Shown piece after piece: positions 1 to 10,191 of a stretch of DNA of 64,000 bases. The DNA is from Pelobates cultripes (Eukaryota; Chordata; Amphibia; Anura; Pelobatidae). The stretch's first letter is position 1, and each line of letters opens with the position of its first letter. The position numbers and the translations under genes are program-made. The notes beneath the pieces are model-generated. The model was not told where the DNA came from and did no database searches. It saw only the letters and a program-made list of their open reading frames with translations. The stretch is from positions 262,978,033-263,042,032 of the forward strand of contig OW240915.1 of assembly GCA_933207985.1 (NCBI GenBank), in the 5' to 3' direction.

Positions 1-403
1 CCACTGGGTGGCCACCATTTCGTGAGACCGAACGCACGTGGTCAACAGAATAGATGGCGGCCATCTTGTCTCCCGAATGAAGGCAGCAGGACTTTGTCAT
101 CGAGTGTCTGGAACTGATTTCAGCCAGGCACTCCTACAAATGCCGGTGAAGATAGACCTGCTGCCCGTTCGATTTCCCAACCATCTATACGAACAACATA
201 CGGGAGATAGGAACTGCCGAATGAGGAGAGCATTCTACACTAATCAGATTTCATTTGAACTACGTGGTTTTTGTACGAAAACCCCACAAAAGTCCCTGGA
301 ACTATTTTTGGCTTCGACCTCGTGGCAGACTGGTCAAAATAACCCCGCGATGGCAATCCAAAACTACCGAACCGATCTGAGCGATTTTTGTATATGATGG
401 TCA
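1..403. other. unannotated flank
   Basis: An open frame of 119 codons crosses this stretch on the plus strand, but I see no family motif, signal peptide or compositional bias in it. I see no repeat that I recognise. It may be old repeat DNA. Confidence 0.3.
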
Positions 404-575
404 CTTAGATTATTATTATTATTATGATATTTATATAGCGCCATCAAATTCCGCAGCACTTTACAATGGGTGGACGAACAGACATGTAGTTGTAACCAGA
501 AAAGTTGGACACACAGGAACGGAAGGGTTGAGGGCCCTGCTCAATGAGCTTACATGCTAGAGGGAGTGGGGTAAA
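404..575 (-). repeat. SINE-like dispersed repeat, copy 1
   Basis: Read on the minus strand this ends in a block GTAAAGTGCTGCGGAAT, then GGCGCTATATAAAT, then an (ATA/AAT)n tail, after an internal AGCAGGGCCCTC motif. The same order of blocks recurs on the plus strand at 50252-50421 and, diverged, at 63786-63935. A shared 3' end followed by a simple A-rich tail is the pattern of a LINE-mobilised retroposon. I see no clear pol III A/B boxes, so the SINE label is inference. Confidence 0.55.
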
Positions 576-613
576 ATGACACAAAAAGGTAAGGATAGTA
601 TTAGACTAGTGAC

Positions 614-768
614 TAGAGATGTCGCGAACTGTCCGCCGAACTGTTCGCGAACTGCCCGCTGGCGAACATATTCGATTTCCGGTCCGCCCCCTATACGTCA
701 TCATTGAGTAAACTTTGACCCAGAACCTCACAGCCAGCAGACACATTCCACCCAATCAGCAGCAGACA
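614..768. mobile_element. hAT-type MITE, left half only
   Basis: It begins TAGAGATGTCGCGAAC and follows the left half of the complete 333-bp element at 33173-33505, through the GATTTCCGGTCCGCCCCC block to the CAATCAGCAGCAGAC block. It then stops near the palindrome centre. The right terminus and the second target duplication are missing, so this is a truncated non-autonomous copy. Confidence 0.75.
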
Positions 769-1185
769 ACTGGGATCTTCACATATTCTGTGAAACATCT
801 CTGTGAGATCTTTTGTGATAAACAAAATAAAGAAATAAAGGAAAACAGTTATAAAATCACAGGACAAGTTTTGGACATTTATTTGGATTATTTGAGACCA
901 TTATTTGAAACATCCTCAGTTCAACCTTTAGGCACTCCCTGTATCATGGGTTCTTGCTCATTTCACTGTTGGATATGCACTGTTATTATAATGGGCACCT
1001 CATGGGAGTTACCAAAAAGTTTGTTGAGTACTGCATTGTGATTGGCTGATTATCATGATAGACCACAAACCCTTATTTGCCGATAGCTCCCTCCTTGTAA
1101 TATGTAAAGATAGAAGCAGCAGGGAGCAGTGCTCCCCGCCACTTCCTAAGCCCCCCATGTCCCACCTCACTGTATGGGGGTCAAT
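769..1185. other. unannotated interval left of LINE 3' end
   Basis: Contains a 108-codon plus-strand open frame with no recognisable motif. I see no repeat boundary inside. The right edge abuts the terminal repeats of the LINE. Confidence 0.3.
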
Positions 1186-1400
1186 ATAGTTACATAGTTA
1201 CATAGTTACATAGCTGAAAAGAGACTTGCGTCCATCAAGTTCAGCCTTCCTCAGAAATGTTGTTGCTGTTGATCCAAAAGAAGGCAAAAAACCTGGTCTG
1301 AAGCACTTCCAATTTTGCCACAAACTAGGAAAAAATTCCTTCTTGACCCCAAAATAGCAGTCAGATGTCTCCTTGGATCAATCAGCTATTACCCCACTAA

Positions 1401-4319
1401 TTAGAAATTATATCCCTGTATGTTATGTTTTTGTAAGTATTTATCCAATTTCAGTTTAAACATCTGTATGGACTCTGACAAAACCACCTCTTCAGGCAGA
1501 GAATTCCATATCCTTGTTGTTCTTACTGTAAAAAAACCTTTTCTTTGCCTTAGATGAAATCTCCTTTCTTCCAGCCTAAATGTGTGACCTCGTGTCCTAT
1601 GTATAACCCTGTTTATGAATAGATTTCCAGATAAAGGTTTGTACTGGCCCCGAATATATTTGTATAAAGTTATCATATCCCCTCTCAGGCGCCGTTTTTC
1701 CAAACGAAACAGATTTAATTTTTGTAACCTTTCTTCATAACTAAAATGCTCCATTCCTTTTATCAATTTTGTAGCTCGTCTCTGGACCCTCTCCAGTGCC
1801 ATGATATCCTTCTTTAGAACAGGCGCCCAAAATTGCACAGCATATTCAAGGTGTGGTCTTACCAGCGATTTATACAGAGGCAAAATTATATTTTCATCCC
1901 GAGAATTTATGCCCCTATTTATACATGACAAAATCTTACTGGCCTTAGCAACTGCAGATTGACATTGCATATTGCTGCCTAATTTGTTGTCTATAACAAT
2001 GCCCAAATCCTTCTCGTGTGTGGTTATCCCTAATTCACTACCATTTAGTGTGTAAGTTGCTTGTGCATTCTTAACCCCGAAGTGCATAACTTTGCATTTC
2101 TCTATGTTAAATTTCATCTGCCATTTTAGTGCCCAGTCCCCCAATCTATCCAAATCTCTCTGCAACAAAGCAATATCCTGCTCACATTTTATTACTTTAC
2201 AAAGTTTTGTGTCATCTGCAAACACTGATACATGGCTTTCAATGCCTATTTCAAGATCATTTATAAATATGTTAAATAGAAGTGGTCCCAAAACAGAACC
2301 CTGAGGGACACCACTTGCCACTTTTGTCCAGCCTGAAAATTTACCATTAATGACAACTCGTTGTACTCTGTCCTTAAGCCAATGTTCTACCCAAGAACAG
2401 GAATATTCATCTAGACCAATTTCTTTTAGTTTGAAAACTAACCTATTGTGAGGAACCGTATCAAATGCCTTGGCAAAGTCCAAGTAGATCACATCCACTG
2501 CAACACCCTGATCTATACTTCTACTTACTTCTTCGTAGAATGCAATTAGGTTAGTTTGACATGACCTATGTTTCATAAAACCATGCTGATTATTGCTAAT
2601 AACAAAGTTCTTCCCAATGAATTCCTGAATATTATCCCTTAATAGCCCTTCAAATATTTTCCCAGTTACTGAAGTTAAGCTCACAGGTCTATAATTTCCA
2701 GGCAAGGATTTTGAACCCTTTTTAAATATAGGAACAACATCTGCCTTCCTCCAATCCTCCGGTACAACACCTGAAACAAAAGAATCTTGAAAAATTAAAT
2801 ACAGAGGTTCACTTATTTCCCCACTTAGCTCCTTAAGTACTCGTGGGTGAATACAGTCAGGCCCCGGAGCTTTATTTACATTAATTTTCTTTAATAGCTG
2901 TAGCACCTTGTCTCGAGTTATCCAGTCACAAGTTATTTGCAAGTTTTTTGCAGCAAACATTTGCATATCTCTTGCCATAGGATCCTCATTAATATATACT
3001 GAAGAAAAATAGTTATTTAAAATTTCTGCTTTTTCCTGGTCTTCATTAGCTAATAAACCCAACTCTGTTTCAAGTGTACCTACACTTTCATTTTTTGTTT
3101 TTTTAGAATTGATGTACTTGAAAAAATTTTTGGGGTTGGTTTTGCATTCTTTAGCTATCAATTTCTCATTTTCTAGTTTAGCCACTTTAATTGCCTTTTT
3201 GCAAGTGTTATTGGCTTCCTTATATCTTAAATAGGATGCCTTTGATTTGTCTGATTTAAATGCTTTAAATGCCCTTTTCTTATTTTTAATCTCTTGTTTT
3301 ACTTCTCTACTAAGCCACATTGGTTTTAATTTGTTTCTTTTATATTTATTACCAAATGGTACATACTGAGAAATGTACCTTTCTAATATATGTTTGAACA
3401 GTTTCCATTTATCCTCAGTGTTTTTATCACTAAGGAGTTTATGCCAGTCGATATGTTGTAGAGCTGCCCTAATCTTATTCAAATTGGCTTTTTTAAAATT
3501 ATATGTTTTAGTATACCCCACCTGCTTTTGCTTTTTTGAGTTTATTTCAAAATTTACCATATTGTGATCACTATTTCCCAAATGCTCCCCTACTTGAATG
3601 TTGGTTAAAAGATCAACATTGTTTGTTATGACAAGATCCAGACAAGCATCCTGTCTAGTTGGTGCTTGTACCAGTTGTGACATAAAGGTGTCATTTAACA
3701 CATTCAAAAACCTGATTCCCCTTGCTGAAGTACTAGTCCCTCTTTCCCAATTTATGTCTGGATAATTAAAATCTCCAATAATTAACGTGTTACCTCGATT
3801 TGCAGCTTTCTCAATTTGCTCTAACAGCTGTTCTTCCTCATTAATATTTACATTAGGTGGTTTATAACATATCCCAACCAATAATTGATTTCCCTTTGTT
3901 TTCCCCAAGCAGATATCTACCCATAAAGCCTCCACCTTTTCCTCGTCACACTCCACATGCCTAAGATTTGACTTTAACTCACGGTTGACATATAAACATA
4001 CCCCACCACCCTTCTTGTTTTTCCTATCCTTCCTAAATAACGTATACCCATTTAAATTAACTGCCCAGTCATGTGTCTCATCCCACCATGTTTCTGTTAT
4101 GCCTATTATATCATATTGTTTAGTGTATGCTATTGCCTCTAGTTCCCCCATTTTGTTATATAGGCTCCTTGCATTAGTAAGCATACATTTAATATTATCA
4201 TGAGTCTTTTGTACTTTTTGTGAATTATCAATATTACATACCTCCTCTGTTCTGAGTTTTCCCCTCCCCCCATCTCCACCCCCTTTGTTCTGAGCTAAAG
4301 CCCATCTCTTTTCCATCAT
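1401..4319 (-). CDS. LINE ORF2: apurinic-type endonuclease and reverse transcriptase
   Basis: The protein would nick the target and copy the element's RNA at the nick. It is uninterrupted for about 970 residues. The N-terminal third is an EEP/APE endonuclease (NARSLYNKM, ITETWW, IGDFNYPDINW, SDHNMV). The middle is a reverse transcriptase (NYRPVSLTS, DFAKAFDTVPHNR, GVPQGSVLGPLLFNIFIND) with catalytic FADD in VFADDTKLC, and the end is the CR1-type C-terminal region. Start choice: the frame is open upstream to 4361, where a GTG overlaps the ORF1 stop (TAGTG). The first ATG pair is at 4319 and 4316. Initiation could be by termination-reinitiation at the overlap, so the true N-terminus is uncertain. 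All catalytic motifs I can identify are present, so activity is plausible but unproven. Confidence 0.9.
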   Translation of the reverse strand: MMEKRWALAQNKGGGDGGRGKLRTEEVCNIDNSQKVQKTHDNIKCMLTNARSLYNKMGELEAIAYTKQYDIIGITETWWDETHDWAVNLNGYTLFRKDRKNKKGGGVCLYVNRELKSNLRHVECDEEKVEALWVDICLGKTKGNQLLVGICYKPPNVNINEEEQLLEQIEKAANRGNTLIIGDFNYPDINWERGTSTSARGIRFLNVLNDTFMSQLVQAPTRQDACLDLVITNNVDLLTNIQVGEHLGNSDHNMVNFEINSKKQKQVGYTKTYNFKKANLNKIRAALQHIDWHKLLSDKNTEDKWKLFKHILERYISQYVPFGNKYKRNKLKPMWLSREVKQEIKNKKRAFKAFKSDKSKASYLRYKEANNTCKKAIKVAKLENEKLIAKECKTNPKNFFKYINSKKTKNESVGTLETELGLLANEDQEKAEILNNYFSSVYINEDPMARDMQMFAAKNLQITCDWITRDKVLQLLKKINVNKAPGPDCIHPRVLKELSGEISEPLYLIFQDSFVSGVVPEDWRKADVVPIFKKGSKSLPGNYRPVSLTSVTGKIFEGLLRDNIQEFIGKNFVISNNQHGFMKHRSCQTNLIAFYEEVSRSIDQGVAVDVIYLDFAKAFDTVPHNRLVFKLKEIGLDEYSCSWVEHWLKDRVQRVVINGKFSGWTKVASGVPQGSVLGPLLFNIFINDLEIGIESHVSVFADDTKLCKVIKCEQDIALLQRDLDRLGDWALKWQMKFNIEKCKVMHFGVKNAQATYTLNGSELGITTHEKDLGIVIDNKLGSNMQCQSAVAKASKILSCINRGINSRDENIILPLYKSLVRPHLEYAVQFWAPVLKKDIMALERVQRRATKLIKGMEHFSYEERLQKLNLFRLEKRRLRGDMITLYKYIRGQYKPLSGNLFINRVIHRTRGHTFRLEERRFHLRQRKGFFTVRTTRIWNSLPEEVVLSESIQMFKLKLDKYLQKHNIQGYNF

Positions 4320-4360
4320 ATCTCCATTTTCTAGATTGCTTTGACCCTCCCCCCCTACCA

Positions 4361-5353
4361 CTAGTTTAAAATCTCCTCCAACCTTCTAGCCATCCTATCC
4401 CCCAGCACAGCAGACCCTCTTCCGTTTAGGTGCAATCCATCATGACTATACAGGTTGTACCCAAGCGCAAAATCGGCCCAGTGCTCTAAAAACCCAAAAC
4501 CCTCTTTCCTGCACCAAGACTTTAGCCACGCATTGACCTCTCTAATCTCCCGCTGCCTTTCTGCTGTAGCGCGCGGCACAGGTAATATTTCTGAAAAAAT
4601 TACCTTGGAGGTCCTTTTCTTAAGCTTACTTCCTAGTTCCCTGAACTCATTCTTTAGGACCTTCCATTTTCCTCTGACTTTGTCATTGGTACCAATATGG
4701 ACCATGACAGCTGGGTCATCTCCAGCCCCTCCCAATAATCCCTCCACTCTGTCGGCAACATGCCGGACCCGAGCACCCGGGAGACAGCAAACTGTCCGGT
4801 TGAGTCGATCAGAGTGGCAGATTACCCTATCTACTCTCTTAATAATAGAGTCCTCTACCACCACAACCTGTCTAGCCTTCCTTACCCTCTCAACCCCACC
4901 CGTACTAGAGGGGCTGTTTCCACGGCTGTTAGCAGGAACAGCTTCCTGCAGTACAGCTACTCCTGAGCTGATGCTCCCAACATCTTCACTCAAACGGGCA
5001 AATCTGTTAGGCTGCATGAGATCAGGACTAGCTAAACCTTTTCTCTTCCCTCCCCCCCTGCTTCCTCTCCCCACTGTCACCCAGCTACGTGCCTGTTCCC
5101 CATCTGTCTTATCTCCTCCCTCTCCACTACCTGTCCCCTCTAAACTCTGCTCAGTGAGCAGCAGACTCCTCTCAAGATTGTCAATCTCCCTCAGTGTTAC
5201 AATTTGCCTCTCCAGATCTCTAATCTGAGCTTCCAGAAATGCCACTCGCTCACACCCACCACAGAGGTATGGAACCTGGACAGAACCATCCAGGCATGCA
5301 TACATGCGGCATGATGTGCACTGAGTTAAATTTGCAATCTTGCTAGCACTCAT
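4361..5353 (-). CDS. LINE ORF1: zinc-finger/coiled-coil protein with SGNH esterase domain
   Basis: A 330-residue open frame from the ATG at 5353. Residues about 12-34 hold paired cysteines (CTSC, CGGC) suggesting a zinc-binding module, followed by a short leucine-rich coiled coil (about 37-72) and a low-complexity Ser/Gly linker. The C-terminal half is an SGNH/GDSL-type hydrolase of the sort found in ORF1 of CR1-clade elements: a Ser block (VVVEDSIIK), HIGTND, and the Asp/His block DGLHLNGRG. The Ser block reads EDS where GDS is usual, which may weaken activity. In this family ORF1 is thought to bind element RNA and aid retrotransposition; the esterase role is unclear. It ends in TAG overlapping the ORF2 frame. 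Confidence 0.85.
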   Translation of the reverse strand: MSASKIANLTQCTSCRMYACLDGSVQVPYLCGGCERVAFLEAQIRDLERQIVTLREIDNLERSLLLTEQSLEGTGSGEGGDKTDGEQARSWVTVGRGSRGGGKRKGLASPDLMQPNRFARLSEDVGSISSGVAVLQEAVPANSRGNSPSSTGGVERVRKARQVVVVEDSIIKRVDRVICHSDRLNRTVCCLPGARVRHVADRVEGLLGGAGDDPAVMVHIGTNDKVRGKWKVLKNEFRELGSKLKKRTSKVIFSEILPVPRATAERQREIREVNAWLKSWCRKEGFGFLEHWADFALGYNLYSHDGLHLNGRGSAVLGDRMARRLEEILN

Positions 5354-5395
5354 CCCCAGTAACAAAAAACACAAGTGAGAAAAAAAAAAAAAGGG

Positions 5396-6577
5396 AGGGA
5401 AAATGTTTGGTGTTATGGTTTTTATTTGGCCTTTTTTTGGAGCTTAAAAATTAAGATTTTAGAAAAAAGAAGACATCAAATGGTAAGCTTTATTTTTTTT
5501 TACAGATAGTTATTTTATTCCCTCCTCACTATTTTTAGGGTGAGGGGTTAGGTAGGGGATTCTTTTTTATTTGGCTGGGGGGGTGACTAGGGGCTTGGGG
5601 ACCCCTAGTCACCTTGGAAGGGGGTGAGAGGGGGCATTTTAATTTAGGGCCCCCACCCGTCGCTCAGGGGTGGGAGCCGGGGGGGAGGAGAATAGGTCAC
5701 CCCCTTATTGTCTTTCATGGCCCCCACCCGCCGCTTAGGGGTGGAAGAATAGGTCACCCCCATTGTTATTTATGGCCCCCACCCACCGCTCAGTGGTGGG
5801 GATAGCATAAGGGAGGACAATAGGTCCTTCCCATCATTATCCTTTAGGGCCCCCACCCGCTGCTCAGGGGTGGGGGCCGGGGGGGAGGATAATAGGTCCC
5901 GGCTCAGGGTTTGGTGTTTTTTTTAACAGTTTTTTTAAAACAGTGAGCAGCCACAGGCTGCTCATTGTGTAATAGACATGTTTAATAGACATGTTTAATA
6001 GACATGCCCCAACTCGCGGTATAGCGAGTAGAGGCAGAATTTACTAATACTAAGTAATCTTTTCTTAGTATTAGTTAAAATGGCTGAAAGACCAATTTAG
6101 ATCTTTCAGCCTTTCGGTAGAAAGCTTCCTGATACCGTGGGAATTAGGGAGTTATCTACTAAGCAGCTGCAAGATGCAGCCGCGGCACGAATCAGATCGG
6201 AGTTTCATTCATTCAAATGAAATTCTGATCCGAACAAAGTCCAGAATTGCGTTCTTACACGAATGGAGAAACTGTTCTCATTCTGTTAGGACGCAATTTG
6301 GGAATACTGATAGGATGCATAGCTGGAACAGGGAGGAAAGCTAAGAATTGTGGGAAAATTTCCACCGGACCACCGGAAATGAAGCACACTTTGCTCCTCC
6401 GCTGGTCAGGATGGTCAGGCGTAGGAAACCTCCAGAAGACAAATAGTCCCTACTTTGTCTTATGTTTTAAAGAAAACTAGAGCAGACAGGAAGAAATGAA
6501 GCACAGATCCTGAGAGAGAGAGAGAAGAGGAATTGATTAAATAAAGGTAAGTTCGGCATGACAGTGCCGCTTTAAGG
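5396..6577 (-). repeat. Interspersed repeat built of consecutive hairpins, T2/Kolobok-like end
   Basis: No coding motif. Read on the minus strand it begins TTAAAGCGGCACTGTCATGC at about 6577, resembling TTAAAG-type T2 MITE ends. It contains a run of stem-loops at 5940-6300 (see findings), three copies of a TTTAATAGACATG-like unit around 5977-6006, and GC-rich minisatellite units at 5645-5905. Its left end near the LINE is not resolved, so family and limits are inference. Confidence 0.5.
5645..5905. repeat. GC-rich minisatellite, four units of about 55-75 bp
   Basis: Each unit starts GGCCCCCACCC, continues GCTCAGGGGTGG and ends near AATAGGTC. Units begin near 5647, 5720, 5774 and 5847. Spacing and internal sequence vary, so this is a diverged array inside the larger hairpin-rich repeat. 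Confidence 0.8.
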
Positions 6578-7800
6578 AAGAAGACATTGCAAAAGTGAAT
6601 GTAACCAATTTGGGCTATTGCATGAACTCTCTCTCACCCATCTATGACCTGTCTTCATCTGAAGAATTCTTTAGTGCAAGTTTTAAAAAATAAAAAAGTT
6701 CCAGTACGTCCCCAGGTGTTAGTGTCCCTTTATTTAAGTGCCACATGTGGGAAATGGCAAAGTTTCAGATGACATTAGTATAAATGTTTGATATTCACAT
6801 TGAATTTCTAACAATACTCACTTTAATGAATAATCCTACAAGTTTCAACGTTGGAGCATCCTGTTATATTGATTTCAAATTTGGAGTGCCCCTTTAAATC
6901 AAGCTTTCCGTGAAACACAGAATATTCATATTTAGATTTATTTGAATTTACTGTTCCTTGGTTTATTTATAAAACTAAGTGCAAATGTATGCCAATTATT
7001 TTTACAACATTTTCAAACAGACAAACAATGTATATTTTAGAAGAACAAACACATCATTAAAATACCAATTTCTTTTACCACATGATATTTTAAATGCAAA
7101 TGAAAACATTTATAAAGTAAATTAAATGCTTCATGTATCCTGTTTAATACATTTTCCTATTAATTTCAGTAGTACAATTCCAATTTTTAAAATGATTCAA
7201 TGACATAGATTAAACGTTCATTCTATTTCCAAAGATTCTAAGCAGATAGATTGCAAACTGTGGTTCACTTGAACAATATGAATCCAATAAGCTTTCACAG
7301 AATTGTTAATTCATAGGATATTAGTGAAGCCAGTTACAATTTAAATAGTTTGTAATATCCAAAACTATAGAATGTTTATACAGTTCTCTTTCCAGACTGC
7401 ATATCTTTCCATGGACCTAATCAGAATGTTCATCACACTCAGCCGAGTTGGAAAAGGACATCAGGAGAGTCATGGGTCAATCATTCCCATGAAGTAAAAT
7501 TTAGACAGACAAATAAATATTTAATTTGTAATACTTAATTTTTCTATTTATAACAATATCAAGATCCCATAAAGATACTGATTCTTCAAAAAAATTTAGA
7601 TATGTTTACTGGTTAAAAAAATGATATTATTTCTATAGACTTTACTAACAGGTCACTGTCTGGTCAATTAATGTGGAGAGTTCCATGTGTGCACAAGAAA
7701 TCTAGCCACAAGGCTATACTCCTTACAACAAAACAATAAGCGATACACCGCATCAAATAATATGGGTCAAACCCATGTTATAGAATACCCTTGTAGTAGA
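6578..7800. other. AT-rich interval, nothing recognised
   Basis: No open frame with a motif and no repeat boundary that I can support on either strand. Composition is AT-rich like the rest of the non-element DNA in the window. Confidence 0.4.

Positions 7801-7842
<42 letters not shown>
7801..7842. repeat. (TA)n microsatellite
   Basis: An uninterrupted TA dinucleotide run of about 20 units. Other TA tracts lie at 14942-14986, 20947-20981 and 21779-21815, and a short one near 59095-59111. Confidence 0.97.
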
Positions 7843-7846
<4 letters not shown>

Positions 7847-8823
7847 CAGGTGCCTCATCCCAGGGCCCTATTTAGCCTTGTACTGCAGAGAGCCCCAGAT
7901 GGATTTTTTCCCCCAAGTAAGTGGGTTAATCTCATAAGAGCAGACATTAGACTGTTAGTGTAGGACCTGCCAAAGATGGGGTACATTGACGTTGTGGCAG
8001 GTTTATGCAATGTATGATCATATAATGTAACTAAACCCCCATTATTTTTGCCTAGATTAGGTGTTTAAAAAAAAAATCTTTCAACATTGAAGTTGCTGTT
8101 TAGTGGATAGGTGAGTGCGCTGGATCTTGTGAATTATATATATATATATAAAAATATATACGTATTTTCAAAACAAAATTGTGAATAATGGTTCAATTTT
8201 CAAAAACCTGAAAAGATATTGAATAGATAGTATAGAGAACTAACTCACACTTTGCTGACTACTCAGAGCTCTACTGTATAGCACTTGGACGGTACAATCC
8301 CGGTCTCAGGATATATGAAGATTCACAGAATTATATGCAGTAGTATTCCAATATTTGGAAAATAGAGCAGATTTTGATTGTGTAGTATGTAAGTATTAAA
8401 ATATTAGTACAAAAGAGGTATCCTACTTACGATTTAAAGAACAAGAAGTAATATCAACTTAAGTTAAAAAAAAATTATTTTATTTTGTTTGCGTCACTTT
8501 CTGTTGTTGTCATGTGCTATATGTGTGTAGCACACCCAACAAATTATGGGTGAAGTTGGTCAGTTCTAGCATGGATTCCCATGGCTTATATTTTCATAAA
8601 TTCAGCTTTGCCACTGCTAATTCCAGATGAACCATTTCGATTTAAATGAATTCAGTTCAATACTCTTTATTTCTTTGTGTAGGTTTGAATTAAGCAACAT
8701 AACTTGTTTTATTTTGGTCATAGTTTTATTGTTAGCCTATGAATCCTATGTAATGTATAGCATCCTGACATTTACAAAACACTGATGTTAATGAAAACAT
8801 TTTGTGTTTGTTGATAAAGTAAA
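7843..8823. other. AT-rich interval, possible diverged Penelope-like relic
   Basis: No gene seen. The stretch 8235-8330 (ACTCAC, then CTCAGAGC, then GCACTTGGACGGTACAATCCC) resembles in order and spacing a segment of the palindromic insertion at about 25070-25130 (ACTCAC, GCTCAGTG, GCTCGGGTGGTATAATCCC). The resemblance is weak and only suggestive. Confidence 0.25.
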
Positions 8824-9050
8824 ATTCCTACTTACCGTAATTTCCTTTTCCTGGTTATAGGCCGTGGCAGTACAACAATGGATAGCTCCTCCCTATCCCT
8901 AACCAGACAGGAACCTAATTAAAACAGAAGGTATAAACAATCCCTCCTACCCCTCCCACCCTCCGTCTTGTTTCCAGCAATATCTCAGGGCAGGATCTTT
9001 GTGCTGCCATGGCCTATGACCAGGAAACAAAAATTACGGTAAGTAGGAAT
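8824..9050. mobile_element. 227-bp fold-back/MITE-like element with about 53-bp inverted ends
   Basis: The ends are ATTCCTACTTACCGTAATTT and its reverse complement. Homology continues inward through the TTTCCTGG and TAGGCC(G/A)TGGCAG(T/C)AC blocks for about 53 bp on both sides. There is no coding capacity. Part of the left arm recurs inverted at 14838-14940 and a shorter version lies at 9065-9100, so this is a repeat family. I cannot define a target duplication and do not assign a superfamily. Confidence 0.65.
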
Positions 9051-10191
9051 AAATTTTTCTTTTTTTCTGCCCATATCCATGGCATCACAACAATGGGTAA
9101 TATCCAAGCAATAACCAAGGGAGGGAAAGAAATACACAAGAGTTCCAAATTATGAATGCAAAGTGAAAACACACACACCTCATAAGGACATTGGAAATTA
9201 AAAACTGATTGCCCACTATTTCCATATTACCAGATTAACCTACTCAAATGTACCAGAGAAAATGCCTGAAAAAAGTATTGGTTGAGGACCAAGCAGGCAT
9301 TTAACCTATAAGTTCCAGGGAAACTTGGCCATGGATGTTCAAGAGGGAGAACATCTCTAGTGAAGAGCTAACAGACCTTCAGGTACTGTAACCCCCAGGG
9401 CTTAGTAGCCTGAAAATAGTCAAGACTATCCCTCTGCTGATGGCTTATATAGAGGCATGAAGACGTCTCCTGGTGCATTAGTTAAGCTAAATAGACTATC
9501 AGTAGAAAGCCAGATAGTGAATCTATAGAAATAGATCTTAAGACATCTATCTAGGACAAGAGAAGACAGTTTAATTACAGAGTTTCATTCCAATCAATAG
9601 GCTTTTAAGCTGGAAAAATAATTTCTTCATTAATATGGAGATAATAAGCCACTTTATGACTAAATTCAGTAGCAGATTGGGAATTATTCTATATTGTGAA
9701 AGACAGTAAAGGGTTTATGGCCTTCAGAAGGATATTAATTATGCACCTTGAAGACCCTTGTATTGAAGCCTTTCTTTCAATATCAAAACCTTCTGAAAGA
9801 GGAGAGTAGCACTGGTCCTGGTGGTAGAGTGAAGTACTCTTTTGGGAGATCCCATGGAGGTACTGAAGAAGATACACAGAAGTGAAAGCCATGTTGATGT
9901 TGATGCAACCAATGCAGAAGAGAGGTATTGGATGTTAAGAATGTCCCTTTCATGAACATATTCGATTTTGGAGAAAAGTTCCTCAACCCCAGTCGATGGT
10001 ATTGATAGTTTTCACAGTCCAAGGAATTTCTATAGGAAAGTTAATATCCTCCCTTGTGCCATCATCGTTCACTTAGATCTATAGTGGAGGACCGGACCTG
10101 GGTCAAAACTACCTCTGCTGAGGTAATATGACAGTCAACATTCTTACTTGATAAGTCGTACTGCGTTTTCTGAAAAGAGCTATACCTCCTC
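9051..10191. other. unannotated interval with a short third copy of the fold-back motif
   Basis: At 9068-9100 the motif CCATATCCATGGCATCACAAC matches the inner part of the preceding element. The rest shows no recognisable element. Minus-strand open frames of 67-79 codons at 9689-10022 have no motif and are probably chance. Confidence 0.35.

Larger units (their letters stand above)
1186..5395 (-). mobile_element. CR1-clade non-LTR retrotransposon, near full length
   Basis: A two-ORF LINE on the minus strand: ORF1 (esterase type) then ORF2 (endonuclease plus reverse transcriptase), followed by about 215 bp of 3' UTR. The 3' end carries three tandem copies of an 8-base unit (ACATAGTT on the plus strand, 1186-1212) instead of poly(A). 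Short terminal microsatellite-like repeats are typical of CR1/L2 relatives. The 5' limit is uncertain: a homopurine/A-rich run at about 5380-5395 lies just upstream of ORF1 and unrelated repeat DNA follows. A degraded relative lies at 10192-12112 in the opposite orientation. L2 rather than CR1 is possible; the clade needs a phylogeny. Confidence 0.9.

Noticed and set aside
38..397. 119-codon frame at the window start
   Set aside because: No family resemblance, no exon signals I can support, and AT/GC composition like the flanks.
4455..5228. 257-codon plus-strand frame opposite LINE ORF1
   Set aside because: Antisense shadow of a long real ORF; Ser/Leu/Pro bias mirrors the opposite codons.
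5645..5905. Monomer-type promoter of the LINE 5' UTR
   Set aside because: The units are separated from ORF1 by about 290 bp of unrelated-looking sequence and appear to belong to the neighbouring hairpin-rich repeat; no other full-length copy is available here to test.
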